Shown: piece by piece, positions 38,481 through 51,827 of the stretch
How positions within the stretch are numbered: position 1 is the stretch's first letter
Layout of the letters: every line of letters starts with the position of its first letter
Assembly: GCF_000004075.3 (NCBI RefSeq)
Contig: NC_026661.2
Span: 4,774,001-4,838,000 of the forward strand
Reading direction: 5' to 3'
Length of the DNA stretch: 64,000 nucleotides
From: Cucumis sativus
Taxonomy: Eukaryota; Streptophyta; Magnoliopsida; Cucurbitales; Cucurbitaceae
Notes under the pieces: generated by a model
Database searches by the model: none
Told to the model about the DNA's origin: nothing
The model's input: the letters and a program-made list of their open reading frames with translations, nothing else
Program-made: the position numbers and the translations under genes

Positions 38481-40277
38481 AAAAAAAAAAACCCTCTTGG
38501 AAGGTGGTATTGCAATAGTGGTTTATACGCTCCAATGAAACATATATTTGAAAGAATTAACATAACTCACATATCTTATATATATATAGATTGTGAGGTC
38601 TCCATCTTCTCCAATATGAAAGAACCTTAGCTTCAACACGTTTCTTTCAAAATAACACCTCTTTACGTCTACATAGATCTATATAATTAAGCTTACATAT
38701 AGAATCATTTGATATACCATATTAGATCGATAAACATAAATGAATTGAACTTAAAACTCAATTGACAACAAAAATAAGAAAAAAAACCACTCATATACAT
38801 CTTACAAAGATGGCATAGTCACCTCATCTTTTCAATGATAAAGATGGGGATGGTAGCAACATATAATTAGGTTATTGGAGACATGGAAGAACACCCTAGG
38901 TAGGTACTGGTGGTATGCAGCTGGAATGTGGCAGTACACAAAAGAAGAAGAAGAAAAAGAAAAGAGATGAAACAAAGCAAAAGTTATGGGAGAGAGCCTG
39001 CAAAATGGCAGGGATATATGGATGCAATTGGCAATAGGGGCAATTTGGTGGCATTATGTTCCCCATGGGGTTTAAGGGTTTTGTCACCATAAACACAAAC
39101 AACACACTACCAAACATCTGCTGCAGTGTATTGTGTTTGCATTAGCCTTTGTTTTTTGCCTCTGAGATCCAAATTATATTTATAGAAATGAATCGTTGGT
39201 TGTGTCCTTTGGCGGTGGTTCTAAAGGCAATACATGTCTCTTCCATACTTCTTTAACTCTTTCTGTCCATTCTTATACTTCTCTTCTTTCTCATGCATTT
39301 GCATAATATCTTTTCTCTCCCCCACCATCAAATTGTTTAAAATATATTTCTAGATATAACAAAATGTTAGGATAGATAATAATGATAAGACATGCTACCT
39401 TCATAAACCTCTATTAGTATTAGATAAATTAAATTATATAATGAAAACGCTCTCGTGTATCGTTTTTGTAGGTATTGATTTTCCAACCATGGTTGGATTC
39501 TTAAACGAATTATAGAAACACCAATGTAATCTAAATTCTAACAACTTTTATTTAGTAATAAACGTTTTCGTCTACTTAGTAAACGTAGCTAGCATATTGT
39601 TACTCAATCACGTAAATTTTTGTTTTAATTTTCAATTGTTTATCTTTTTTTTCTTGTCTTAACATCTTTAAACTTTCTAATGCGATTTCATTTTTAGTCG
39701 TACTAATTAATTACTTTGTCTTAAATAAACATTTAAATACTCTTACTTTTTCAAATCTATATTATTTTTGTTTCAAAATTTTGGGGTAACAATTGATTTT
39801 TTTTTTGTTTTTTAATTTTTAAACATTTAAAGTGAGATAAAACACTTCTTTTACCCTAAGTTTTTTCATTTTTAATCCACACTTTTTTATCCATATTATA
39901 AAAAAGATAGTTACAAAAAAAAAAAAGTTGATCAAGCACAAAAAGAATTGTTAAAATATGTTGAATATGACGTCTGTGTTATTACATTTTTTACCCTAAA
40001 GTTTTAAATGTATTATAATTTTTTTCTCTCACATAACAAATTGTTCTTCTTCTCCTTGTCAACATAACCTAACACACTATTAATACAAGTGCCAACTTTT
40101 CTATTCCTTTGGTATGTTTTACGTTTTGTAAGTTCTAATCACAAACAAATAATAAGTAAATTGTTATTATCATCATTACTATTGTTATCATTTGACTAAG
40201 ATCAACTAAAATACTTTTCATGGAAGGTGGAAACTATAATACGAAAATTTTAGAGAGGGAATGAGACAGAAGATTGT
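38481..40277. other. Intergenic, with a GC-richer island at 38880-39180
   Basis: The island contrasts with its AT-rich surroundings and holds a GAAGAAGAAGAAAAAGAAAAG tract near 38943-38963 plus short open frames on both strands (73 codons from ATG at 39117, minus). None matches a family I know. Nothing else was seen, apart from poly(A/T) runs. Confidence 0.35.
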
Positions 40278-40442
40278 ATGACTGCTTCACATAGAAGAGA
40301 GAACAGAAACCCTAAACTGTCCCATTGGATTAACCTCCTCAAAGAAGAAGACACTGTTGAGACAGATTTTGAAAACTCCTCATCGAGGAGATTAACAACC
40401 TTCAAAGCAGTTCAACTCCACTGTGATGTTAGAAATGATTAA
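40278..40442 (+). CDS. Possible small ORF, 54 residues, unrecognised
   Basis: ATG at 40278 to TAA at 40440-40442. The product starts MTASHRRENRNPKLSHWINL and is hydrophilic, with acidic and basic residues evenly spread. It sits in a locally less AT-rich patch, unlike its flanks, which is the only reason to list it. No homologue recognised, no clear splice sites needed, no signal peptide. It could equally be a remnant exon or chance. Confidence 0.2.
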   Translation: MTASHRRENRNPKLSHWINLLKEEDTVETDFENSSSRRLTTFKAVQLHCDVRND

Positions 40443-40592
40443 TTCAAACTTATCCCATTTGTTTAATTTTTGGTTTTACTTTGTTTTCTTTACAAATTTT
40501 GGTTAATAATTCAAAAGATTTCGTAAGGCAGAAGAAAATCATTATTAAAAAAATTGGTACGAAAAGTATAAAACAAACCCAACATTTAAAAC

Positions 40593-40599
<7 letters not shown>

Positions 40600-40641
<42 letters not shown>
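40600..40641. repeat. (AT)21 microsatellite
   Basis: Uninterrupted AT dinucleotides. Confidence 0.95.
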
Positions 40642-40643
<2 letters not shown>

Positions 40644-41142
40644 AAGATCGAATAGTTATTATTATTTTTATTAATTTACTGATATTTTATTGAAACTTTG
40701 TCTCTATTACTCTTCAATCATTGCACAGCTCATTATTGATATTTTTCTTTGCAAAACAAAAAGTTAAATAATAAATCATATTTTCGTTTTATTGAAGTGT
40801 TTACTATTCTAACATTTATCATAATTCAAGTTAAAACAATCTATACAAATACTCAAGATTATAATAACCAATTACTTATTCCAAAAGAGTTTATAATTTA
40901 TTACTATATACTTTCACAAAAACCTGTACACATAATAACATCTCATAAACACATGAACTTTGTATTTCAAACTTAAGTACCTCAATTTGTGATCAAAACC
41001 ATTATCTTAATGCCAAAGTCCCAAATAACATACATAAAAGGGTTTTCAAATTTGGCTACCTCTACTGATCATATATTGATTTGTATATATATATGGTACA
41101 ATGAAAATGGATCAGTTCATTCATTTTTTTAATTTCAAATCA

Positions 41143-41145
<3 letters not shown>

Positions 41146-41185
<40 letters not shown>
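41146..41185. repeat. (TA)20 microsatellite
   Basis: Uninterrupted TA run, followed by CACAC and a second short AT run. Confidence 0.95.
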
Positions 41186-41195
<10 letters not shown>

Positions 41196-44100
41196 TATAT
41201 TGAGCAGGATGTTCCATCCTCTTTCTTTCTGTGTACTTAAATTTGGATCAGATTGCCCATCACCATTACACCTTATCATCATCTTGTCTCATGCAGCTTT
41301 GATCTCTTTTGTCCTATTTCAAACATAAGCCCTTTTCAACCCTAAAGGAAGCATTTATATATATGTATATATATATTAATTTTGCAAAAATCCCACCTAA
41401 CAAAATTTGATATTTATCCATCATTTCTTTGTTTTGTATTCAGTATATATATAGATATCTATATGTATAAACATGTGTATGCGTCTAAATTTTGTGGGTC
41501 ATATATCACTTTCCTTTAAGTTTACATGCTTTTGATCCATAAAATTTTGGCAGCGACTAAATAATAATGACATAAGTTGACTTTATGATTTTTGTTCCTT
41601 AGCTCAATACAAGCTAAGAGAAATTTGCTAAATTTATAATACTTTTCCAAGTTTGTTTTTCGAACGTGAGACGAGTTTAGAAAGGGTATGACATAATTAA
41701 ATTAATCGAGATCGTAAGAGTTTGAAAGAATGTAATTGAATCTATACTAACGAGGTTATATATTATATATTTCGAAGGATGGAAACATAAATGAATTGCG
41801 TTATTAATTTTGTGTCGAAAGAGTAGTATTTGTATTCGATAATAATAACATTTAAAAATTCATTTTCAAGCCATTTTAATGCATATTATTTATTTTCTTA
41901 TATTGTATATATAACTCAAGTATATTTAAACTATGTAAACAAAGGTGGCCAAACTAGTAAGAAAAAAATGGATGAAGTAACAAATATTATTTTAGAAAAA
42001 TGTTATAGATATGTATGAGTGTCTATCATTCAAAACTAAACAAGTATATACAATAGTTTACTGATATGATACCAACATTAATACAAAATAAATTTTTGAG
42101 TATGGAATTATTAATGAGTAGGTGCGTCGTCAACATCAATTCAAAATTGATTTCAAACATTGGTGTACCATTAGTATATATATGAGACACCAGGTCAAAA
42201 ATTCAAATTTTCAAGTGAAATATTGGCGTGTATCAATAGTTTATCGAACAATATTCTCATGCTCTCTCACATTTGTTCATCCTCTAAGTGCTCAAAAGTT
42301 CATCATTCTCTCACACTACAACATCGTTTACGAATAGAAATAATACTCAATACTATAGTCTATTTAAGTCACAATCAAAATCATTTTAGTTATAATAATT
42401 TCTACCAATTTTCATAATTTTTTTCAAAATTTCAATTTCTATCCATAATTTCATAAAATCGAAACTCTTGATATTTCCAACCAATCTTAGTTTTAATTAG
42501 GTATTCAAATAAAAGAACAACTATGCACTCCTCAGGCAAAAACAACTAACTTTACTAACAAAACCAACCATTTAAATATAAGGAGAAACGTACACAAATC
42601 AAGGTAGTTTCCCCAATTTTACCCATTTTTTAGAAACGATAAATGAAAACGGTTATAAAACATGAAACACATTGTTGTACGAGTCGGCCTATATATCGAT
42701 CTTACCTCCAAACAAACAAGAAAACTTGTTTCAAAGAAAATATTACTCTTTGTGCAATAAGATACGGTCAAGTAATCTAAGTTGAAACCTTACTAAAAAA
42801 GTAGAGAACGTTTTTTCCATCATTGATAGATATTAGTTAGTGATGTGTTTATTAGATAAAACAGTGTATAGACCTCAATTAGTTATATATATACTAAATA
42901 GTTGTTAAGTTTTTCAATTTCATATATGTAAATAACTTTTAGATTATGTTTAAAAAAAGTACTATTATTCTATATTAAATTCTTGTATATGTTTAGTCTC
43001 TATTTTTTTAAAAAAAGTTTGAGTTTGGAGTTTGAACGTTTTATTATGTACATTCAATTTGCTTGAGTGACCTCTTGTTTTATTTTGTTTTTTGTATTTA
43101 TTTATAGTCTCTTTTTTTTTTTTTTGTAATTTTAATTCTTATAAAATGAACCTTTTTCAAATTGAGTATTAATTCAAATAGCACATATAACTAAGACAAC
43201 AATTTGAACTAAAAAAATGTGTGTGAAAGTGAACTAAATTAATTATGTAATTGAAATGTGAAATTTGATCTCTCTCACATCTACAATAATCTTACTAAAA
43301 AATATATATATTATTATTCATGACAAAGAACATGAAGAATGATAATTAATTCAAGACAAAATACATGAATTTGTTTTATTAATATTGTGCCCAAAACACA
43401 ATTAAATTAACGTCCATCCCTAAAATTGCTAAGAGATATTTTTAAATATAACAAAATGAACAAAAATATTTATCAACAGTAAAATTTTAGATTTTCTATC
43501 GATTATAAACCCTAATAGATCATGATGCTATTAGATTATTAATTATACACTTATAGATATTGATAGAAGTCTAGCATTGTTTATCTATGTAAATTAACTT
43601 GCTATATTTTGTAAATATTTTCGCATGTTTTCATTTACAAAAAAAAATTCAAATAATAACAAAAAATAAAAATTGTGTCATCATTTAGGTATATATGTTT
43701 ACTAATATAGATGGTAGTAATTTTTAAAAAAATTAATATTAATTATGAAACAATAATCCTTAAAAAAAATAGGAAAATTGCATTAGATAACAAAAAAATT
43801 TAGATAAAAACAGTTCATAGCACATTTTTTTTCTTTTCATATTGCGAATACATCAAATATGATAAGTAGTTAATGATAGACGGATATTTGCACTCCATAA
43901 AAAGACCACTAAAATACAAAATTCATTACACTTAATTTTTCCATTTTGTTATTTTTTATCATTAATTTCTCTTTTTCTCTTTGCATGGTATTCACTACAA
44001 AAAATTTCACTTTTACGAAAGAAATCGTGATGCAAAGTTCTAAAAACGTCGGGATATAACACAAACAAAAAAAATATTACTGCTGCTTAATTATTCTCTC

Positions 44101-44601
44101 TTTACAAACATACACATGTTCATTTAGTACAATAATAATTGTTATTTTTTTCAGTTCCTCATGGCTACAGCAAAAGTAGTACAACCCCATTGACAAGAAA
44201 TTCAATGTTCAAAATAAAAATTCAAAAGAAAAAAGAACTCCCATTTGATATCTCAAATCACAACCCTAAATTGATACATTTATATATAGAGATGATAGTA
44301 ATTTCTCCATCACTCTTCTTGCCAAATTCATAGTCTTCACAAAGCCCAAATTCAATCATATTCTACCTCAATCCTGATCTCTTCCCTTTAAACCACCTAT
44401 ATCATAGTAAGAAACATAACAAAATTAATTAAAGAAGCAATGATTTTATAATTAAATCACAAATCTATATATATTATGATAATACTCACATAAACAAATA
44501 ACATCATTTCTTAATAATATTGATTGGTTAACTAAAGTTTTAAGTCTTATTTATAACTTTTGCTACAATATAATATAACATAAAAGTTATGGAAAAACTA
44601 C

Positions 44602-44629
<28 letters not shown>
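44602..44629. repeat. (TA)n microsatellite, about 14 units
   Basis: Uninterrupted TA run in the region downstream of the SOFL stop codon. Confidence 0.9.
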
Positions 44630-44632
<3 letters not shown>

Positions 44633-44779
44633 CCCTAAAGTTTTAATTATCATACAGTTAATTAATTATAATTTCAAATATATATATGTATATAGTTTAT
44701 AGTTGATGCATGGCATAGTAGATGAATTATGTAATTGAAGAGATTGAATATGAATAATTATTTATAAGAAAGAGAGAGA

Positions 44780-46283
44780 TTACTGATTTTTCTGCCTTTG
44801 GTTTCCTGATGGAGAGGATTTTCTGATGGTGTTAAATTGGTTTTGGTAACTTGAATTCTCCTGCATGGATTTCAATTAAAACCACCAAAATTAATTCTTA
44901 TTATTGTTTTCTTTTCAAGGACATCAAAATATATATTTATTGCTTTCTAACATTATTAACCCCTCTTTAAAAAAACAACCAACTCTTCATGATGTGTCCA
45001 AAAAGAAAAAGAAAAAGCAAACAATTTTTTTTTTTGTCTATTTTCTAAAATTAAATTTATTTCCTTTTACATCCTTTCAATTACATGCATGGTTCTAAAT
45101 ATAAAAGAAAAAAAAGCTTAGCTAAGTTTGAAACTAATTAGTTTAGGGTTTGTTTGATGAAAATTAGTTTATGAAAAAGAAGTGTGTTTGGTGACTTATT
45201 CATTTTTTTTAAAAGAAAATTGAAAATTAAGAAAAAAACTCTTTAAAAAATGCATTTTGGTTTTCGAAAACACAAGAAAACAAAAACATATATAGTTTTG
45301 TTTTAATATGCAAATTTTAAAACCAAAAAAATATAACAAAAAATTGAAATGTTTACTAAAACGGCCTTAATTTTTAATTTTACTTTTTAAAAGATAGTGT
45401 TAAAAAAAATTAGAAAGCAACAAATTTAGAGATGGGAGGAGTGTTTATAGTTTTAATTTAAAAAATTAAAAAATAAAATAAAATAGTTACCAAAATAAAA
45501 ATAACAAAAATTATAAATCTCTCTTATTTTCTCTTTAATACATTCAAATTGAAGATAAGGGGATTGAAACTACAAATCTTATGATTAACTGTTCAAAAGT
45601 TAAGCTATAGGTTGAGATAAACCTTTTCTTTTTTCTTCCAAGTTCTCAATTTAAAGTGTATATATATATATATTGTACTTAAGTACTGTTTTGAAAATGG
45701 ACAAGAAAATAATAATAGTGATTTTTCTTCAAGAAAAAAGAATTTTAGATAATTATTATCAATAATTTCTTGAATAAAAAACATAAAATGAAAGAGAGAA
45801 AAAATAAGAAAAATAAAAAAGTAGATCTACTAAAAAGAAAAAGAAAAGTTGTACCGAATTATTATTGAAGTTGAAGTTGGGATCAGAAGTAGCAGTGTCA
45901 TCAAGAAACGACGTGGTTTGCTCCTGCCGTCGTCGCTCGCCACTGCCCTTCATTTTCCGGCCAGTTTTTAGCAAACTCCGTCCGGCGGTTTTAGCGCAAA
46001 AATACGGCGGAGGGTTCTCATAATTTTGAGGGAAATTAACAAGTTCTTCATTATTATGTTCCGGGAAAGTTTGAGGGCCAGAAGAAGCATCAGAAACCAT
46101 AGACAAATCCACTTCTTCATCTTCATCATCATCATCATCATTATAAAAATCCTTATGAGCGTCAAAATTAGAATCATCAATTCTTCTACTGAAATAAGAA
46201 GAAGAAGAATTCTCCAAATACACTGTCCAACCAGATTCCACAGACCCATCTGAAGAAACAAATAAATTATGACCATGATCCAT
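44780..46283 (-). CDS. SOFL: SOB FIVE-LIKE (SOFL) protein
   Basis: Plant-specific family linked to raised cytokinin levels when over-expressed in Arabidopsis; biochemical role unknown. Two exons in transcript order, 46283-45855 and 44860-44780, phase 0, GT-AG; 510 nt, 169 residues. ATG at 46283 gives MDHGHNLFVSS. The SOFL-A motif ESGWTVYLENS is at residues 16-26 and SOFL-B DLSMVSDASSGPQ at 59-71, both intact, including the conserved Thr after GW and Asp in VSDAS. Between them is an Asp/Glu run (49-57) encoded by a CAT/TCA triplet repeat. A basic patch KTGRKMKGSGERRRQ follows, then an Asn-rich end. Exon 2 adds 26 polar residues ending QRQKNQ. The TA-rich stretch at about 46362-46374 may serve as the TATA region. 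Confidence 0.9.
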
Positions 46284-47933
46284 TATCCCAACCAACAAAA
46301 CAAAAAATTGAGTGAATATGAAAATTTTATGAGCTATATATGAACACTTTAGTTTCTATATATATATATATATTGGGAGGGAGGGTTTTAAAGGGAAAAT
46401 AATGAATCAAAAACTGCCAGTTGGTTGGTAGGTTAGCAATTGGAAATTAGGAGAGAGAAAGGGCAACATATATATGTGTGTATATATTATATTCACATGG
46501 TTAGACAGCAAGGCTTTGTGTACCCTTTTAACAAAACCAAGTAAGGGAGCACAGATGGGCACTTATGCCTCTTCAAGTTTTCAGCATTGGGACACACTTT
46601 GGCCTTTACTTAAACACTTTTGTCTTTTCTTCTTGATTATGACCCTTTTTATAGTTTTCATCAGTTTCTACCCAAAATATGCCAAGTGTGATTTTTTAAA
46701 TTACAGTTCAAATCTATCACTATTTGAATACATGTTTGGTGAAGTTAATTACAACTTGAGTTTATGTTTGATTTATGCAAATGTGGTTGTACTATATATC
46801 TTTCTAATATTTAAATACTTTTTTTATTATTTCGGTTGAATGATACACGGTTTGATTTGTAGAGTTTTTCAGTTTTCAAGAATTTAGTGGACATTATTGT
46901 TTGTTTTTCTTAGAACTCTCTCTAAGCTCTATACATTAACTTTCAAAATGATTGGAAATTGCTTTCCTATATAGAGTTTTCAAATTAAAGGTCACTTTGG
47001 GTTTAGGTTTGGTTTGCTTATCAAATTGACTTTTGTACACACTTAATTAGATTTTGGATTTATTGTTGGACTCTCTTGGACCATATTAAAGGTACACATG
47101 TTTTGGTTCAATTGAACTTGAGCCAAAATTATGGCATTGGATGAGGATATAGGTGGAAGGGTGGAACTAGTAAGATGAAAGTATACTAGAGCCAATCAAA
47201 TGATATGCCATAAAGTTTAATTCGTACTAAAACATTTCATAACGAATTTCATGTTGAGTAAGTTTGAGAACGTGGAGAAAAAGATAGACATCTTGATGGT
47301 TGAAGTTAAAAAACAATAAACCGAGAAAAAGACGAAGAATAATTAAATAGAGATCAAGAAGATAATAATGCACAAGACAATGACAATGTATTTCAAAGGT
47401 TGAGGTCAACTTTATTTTCACCAAAAGATTGTGAAAGAAAAAATCATTCCATCCAATACATATATGGAAAAAGATCAAATAATGATATAAAGTACGATAA
47501 AAGTCTACACAAATTCTAATTAATTATATTCCAAAATTTAAATTATAAATCTTATATATGTAGGTGCAGTACTTCTCAATATTGTGCTGTTCTATATAGA
47601 TTACATGAGACATTGGAGAAACCATATATTGATTAATTTGGGTTACAATGTAATTAGAAAAGGACAAAATGAATACATCAAGCACACTTCTTTAATTATA
47701 ATTTTATTTTTAAAAAATTAACAATAACAATTTATGCCATTAGTAGCAATAAATTAAAACTCTTTGGTTTCCACGTCCACTAATCATTTGAAGTCTTTCT
47801 ACCAAAAGTGATTTATAAAAGAGAATTAAAATAAAAAGTGCTTTACAATTTCAATGGGAAAGGAGGGCTTAATTAGGGGTTTAATTCCCTAATTTTGATC
47901 AAGAATAATTAATCAAAAAGTATAGTCTCACAT
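46284..47933. promoter_or_regulatory. Divergent intergenic region between SOFL and the first CYSTM gene
   Basis: Promoters of two genes on opposite strands. A 121-codon open frame from ATG at 46474 lies in the SOFL upstream region. It is hydrophobic and unlike any family I know, so it is left out. A (TA)n stretch at about 46362 is near the SOFL start. The rest is AT-rich. Confidence 0.5.
47813..47820 (+). promoter_or_regulatory. Probable TATA box of CYSTM gene 1
   Basis: TTATAAAA about 115 nt upstream of the ATG at 47934. Confidence 0.45.
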
Positions 47934-49452
47934 ATGAGTTTTCATGATCATGAGCAGCAACCTCCTCCTGTGGGGGTTCCTCCTCCTCAAGGTATATAGC
48001 CTCAACTATTGTCTTCAGTTTTTTGTGGTCTTCATGAGAACCCTACTTCAAATGTTTTTCTTTTTACGCAACTCATTTCGGTTTCATTTAACATAATGCT
48101 TCAAATCATCTTTAAAATTACGTTTTGAAACTTCAAATGTTTCAAAGACGAGAAGCTTATTCTTTCATCTTTAATAATCAAGTTTTAAAGTGTAAGAGGA
48201 TACGTGTTTAATAAGTTTATTTGAATAGGTACGTTCTTGAATTTTTAATATAGGCGTATATATTTTAGAAACTATATATATTATTTAAAATATTTATGAA
48301 CATATGAATTAGGTTATCCTGTGGGAGCATATCCACCACCATCATGTCCTCCTCTACATGAAGATAATCCAGCACAAGGAAATCCCCAACCCCATTATTC
48401 ATTATATACTCCACGAGTACATTCTCCTTATCCTCATCCACCAGGATATTCCTATCCCTATCCTCCCTACCAAGCTTACCCTCCACAAGGATATCTACCC
48501 CCAAACAACTCTCATAATCAATCTACCTATGTTATAGTTCAATCTCAACAACAGCAACAACATGATCAACGACAAACTACTTATTGGGACAGTTGGTATG
48601 TTTCTCTTTCTTTAACTTCATCTTCTTTCTTTCTCTCTGCTATCTTATTTCTCTTTGAACTTCCACAATATTTAACTATATGACTTAAGTTTGGGACTGT
48701 GTACTTATTATAGCTTTTAAAATATAGTTTCTGACGTATGTACGTAGTTTTAGGAAAATGATCAAATGTAGTGTGGAGAGCCAAAGTAAAGGTTTGGTGA
48801 ATTTTAACTTCAGATATGAATAAAGTGTACTGTACAATGTTTAGTTTCATAAAATAAATACTAAATTGTTGTGTTTTAGATATAATAACAAAACCAAATT
48901 CCTAAAAGTACTTGTTTAGAATATACTTTTTAAATGTTAGATCTTGGTATTAAGAAAAATAGATAGATTTTGGTGATGTGAAAAGCTAATTAAGCTTTGA
49001 CTTAGCCAATATTGCATGACAGATTAAGCATATAATTGTATATATAATGATGGATTAGAAACTTTTTAAACTCCAACCGACCTAATTAGACCCAAAACTA
49101 TGAATTAAAAAGCATATCAAACATCTCTTTTAAAAGTAATTAGCCATGATTATATTAAACTTGTTTTGAAATTAGACATACATTGAAAAAAATCATATTC
49201 AAGAAAGAAAAATCAAACAAAAGTGCAAGAAAAAGAGGACCTTTGGAGTATATTAATCATGCCATTTTGTAGATGTATGTTAAATATTTTATTTTATACA
49301 TAATATTCTTTAAAATATTGAGCTTATGTTAAATTTATATATTGAATATCATAACTTTAATTGGTTTAAATGTAAAATAATTATTATTGGGCAGCTTGGC
49401 TCTCATTTGTTGTTGCTGCCTTTGGAATCTTGGACTTGGCTGCATCTATTGA
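47934..49452 (+). CDS. CYSTM (cysteine-rich transmembrane) protein 1 of tandem cluster
   Basis: Small tail-anchored membrane protein of the CYSTM family, commonly tied to stress tolerance at the plasma membrane. Exons: 47934-47991 (phase 1), 48313-48595 (phase 2), 49395-49452; 399 nt, 132 residues. Residues 1-20 (MSFHDHEQQPPPVGVPPPQG) match the start of the other two copies. The middle is Pro/Tyr-rich with irregular GY.PP and YPPQGY units, then a Gln-rich stretch. Exon 3 supplies the membrane segment CLALICCCCLWNLGLGCIY, with Cys 1 split over the last intron (TG|C). Longer than copy 3 because its exon 2 is larger. Complete, no frame break. Confidence 0.9.
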
Positions 49453-50529
49453 GATAATTTAGAAGCTTCCATTATCATTGTATTCCATTGAATAAATATT
49501 TTAGTGAACATTAAATCATAGACTATGATCATTAATGGAGACTACCAATAATATAAGGTATCAAAAATAAACTTCATTACTAATTATTAATTAGAGTTTA
49601 GTACTACATCTTTAATATTGGGTCTATGATCAATATATGATATACTTTTACATAGATGATATATTTTGTTATTGGTGGTAGGTATGAATGTAATTATTAT
49701 ATTAGTATCGATCATAATTATTAGTAATAAAATCTACAATTGCTATGATTTCTATATCACCACCAATAGACTCCATCATTAAAAGTGAACAATTTTTTTT
49801 ATATTGTGTTATATTTATGTACATGGTTAAACTCAACTCTCGAGACTATACAACATTAGCTATTAAATGAAGATTTTATGAGCCCATTTAAACTTAGGGT
49901 CGACCCGATCCAAGCAAGAGGTGGGCTTCATTGACCCAAGGTGTGCAAATTTCACACCCAATAGTTTAAATAGAGATTGTACTTATTTATCAAACAACAT
50001 TGACAAACAAAAATAACTCCTAGCTAAGAAGTAAGTTCATGGAATAAAATAACACATTTTACCCTATAATACTTCGTTTCCAATTTGATTTTAAAATATT
50101 GTTATATTTTTACTTATATGTTCTTTTTCTTTTTATTTATTTCTATTTAATAAATAAAATGGTAATATTTTGAAATAAACAAACTAAATAAAATCATATA
50201 TACAAAACTTAAGGACGGAACCTATATATTTGTATTAAAGTGAGATCGACCTAAAAATTGCAAATTTAGCAATTAGATTCAAAATAATTAAGTATATAAC
50301 AATATTTTAAAAACTTTGTAAATATAACTAAATTTGTCAAATTTTATCAATGATACAAGTCAATTTTGCTGTATATTTGTAATTTTTTTTAAATAAAACA
50401 GCTTTTTTTTTCATATTGTAAATTTAATAAATATGACGATAATTAGATTGTGATTTGCTTTTAAATTTACTATTTTTACAATTTTATAAATGAAGGTGAC
50501 ATAGAGTTTTTTATCGAAAAAAAAGTAGT

Positions 50530-51450
50530 GGCCTAATTAGCTCACATGGAATCACTTAAAGCCTACTTTACCTCTTTTAAATTAACACAAATAATTATGT
50601 GTAAAAAAATAATAGATAAATATTGTGTTAATTAATATATCCATTCATATGTCACGTTATTCTTTCAAATAATATTATATCTTCTCTGCTACCATAATTT
50701 CCAAGGCTTTGTTTCTAAGTCCAACACTTACATCCTATCTTTAATTACTATGTACTCTAAAGACATATTAATTGCAACTTGCAAATCAATGAGGTCAACA
50801 TTTTCGTTTGACTTCAAAGGATAGAGATCAAACTCAATATAGTTATTATTCAGTGAAGAGATCACTTTGGCAACAACCTTTCTTTTGTTTGACGACTTTC
50901 TATACTTTGAATGTAAATACCATTAACGTTTGTGTGTTCGTATTGGTGATAGACGTCTATTATTGTGCTATTGTACTATGGAGTCTATTATTGAAAATTT
51001 AAATTTTACTATACTTGAAAAATAAAATTCATTACTATACTGCTACACACAATTACATGCAGAGTGAAATAATGTGCACTTCTCAACATGGATTATTTCG
51101 TCACAAGAAAACATTCATAATAGTTGATTTTGACACTCGTCTATGTAATTTTGTCGTGCTGAAACTTTTTACATACAAGAGTATTATCTCAATTTATTAC
51201 GTGTAAGTGACACGCTTTTATAAATAATTACATTCAAACTCTCTAAGATCAATGTAGTTTTCACTAATATTTACGAGACAAATTTATAGTATGAACAAAT
51301 AAAATATGGTATTTTCATGGTATTAGAAAATATTGATATTTAACTCAGTGGGTAATGTCTATTCATAACAAAGTCAAGCTTGAATAATATTGTTATGAAA
51401 TATGGCATGTAAAAGGAAGTTGATTAACATGTAACAATTTAATTTCTATC
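50530..51450 (+). repeat. Upstream duplication block A (partner at 53690-54530)
   Basis: Order-preserved matches with block B: GGCCTAATTAG versus GGCCTAATTG; CAAGGCTTTGTTT followed by AAGTCCA versus AATCCAT; AAAGACATATTAATT then GCAACTTGCAA.TCAAT; and further on GTCAAGCT..GAATAATA, ATATGGCATGTAA versus ATATGACATGTGA, and GAAGTTGA.TAA..TGTAACAATT. It lies about 0.4-1.3 kb upstream of CYSTM gene 2. Confidence 0.7.
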
Positions 51451-51755
51451 TAATACCCATATGATCTATACCTCTCAAGAAAAATATACATACATATTCA
51501 TTTTTAAGAGAGAGTTTACATATTTAACATTAATTCAAAGTTATATTAGTAATTTGATTAGAAATTAGAATAAAATAACAACAACAATAACGACATTAAT
51601 AATAGTTAAATATAAAATATTTCATAAAGTTTAAAATTTGAATTTGAGTTATTATTTAGTGAACATTAAATCATCAATTTTTCAAAAGAAAAAATATTAA
51701 AACTTGAAAAGAGGTATGAAAATGTCAGCCTTTTTTCTTTATTATTTATTAGTCT

Positions 51756-51762
51756 TATAAAA
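51756..51762 (+). promoter_or_regulatory. Probable TATA box of CYSTM gene 2
   Basis: TATAAAA about 70 nt upstream of the ATG at 51828. Confidence 0.4.
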
Positions 51763-51827
51763 TCAAAACAAGAAATATCCGATCGATTTCAAGGAAACAT
51801 ATCAAAGAGAAAACACAGAGGAAAATA

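Larger units (their letters stand above)
40443..44779. other. Gene-poor AT-rich region downstream of the SOFL gene
   Basis: About 4.3 kb with no supported exon. It contains long AT microsatellites (listed separately) and many A/T runs. The right end (44200-44779) must hold the 3' UTR of the SOB FIVE-LIKE gene, on the minus strand. Around 41205-41330 there is a patch of average composition, but no gene or hairpin precursor could be supported. Confidence 0.5.
49453..51827. other. Intergenic between CYSTM genes 1 and 2
   Basis: AT-rich, no further gene. A slightly GC-richer word cluster is at about 49885-49965 (GGGTCGACCCGATCC). The right half (from about 50530) is a block also found upstream of CYSTM gene 3. 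Confidence 0.55.

Noticed and set aside
41200-41330. Possible microRNA precursor (words near CATCATCTTG and CATGCAGC)
   Set aside because: Compared with the conserved plant microRNAs I remember (for example miR172, miR166, miR319); no full match and no stable hairpin could be seen.
46474-46839. 121-codon open frame upstream of the SOFL gene
   Set aside because: Starts at a real ATG but the product is a compositionally odd, hydrophobic sequence without any recognisable domain. It lies in the promoter region of a minus-strand gene and is explained by T-rich DNA.
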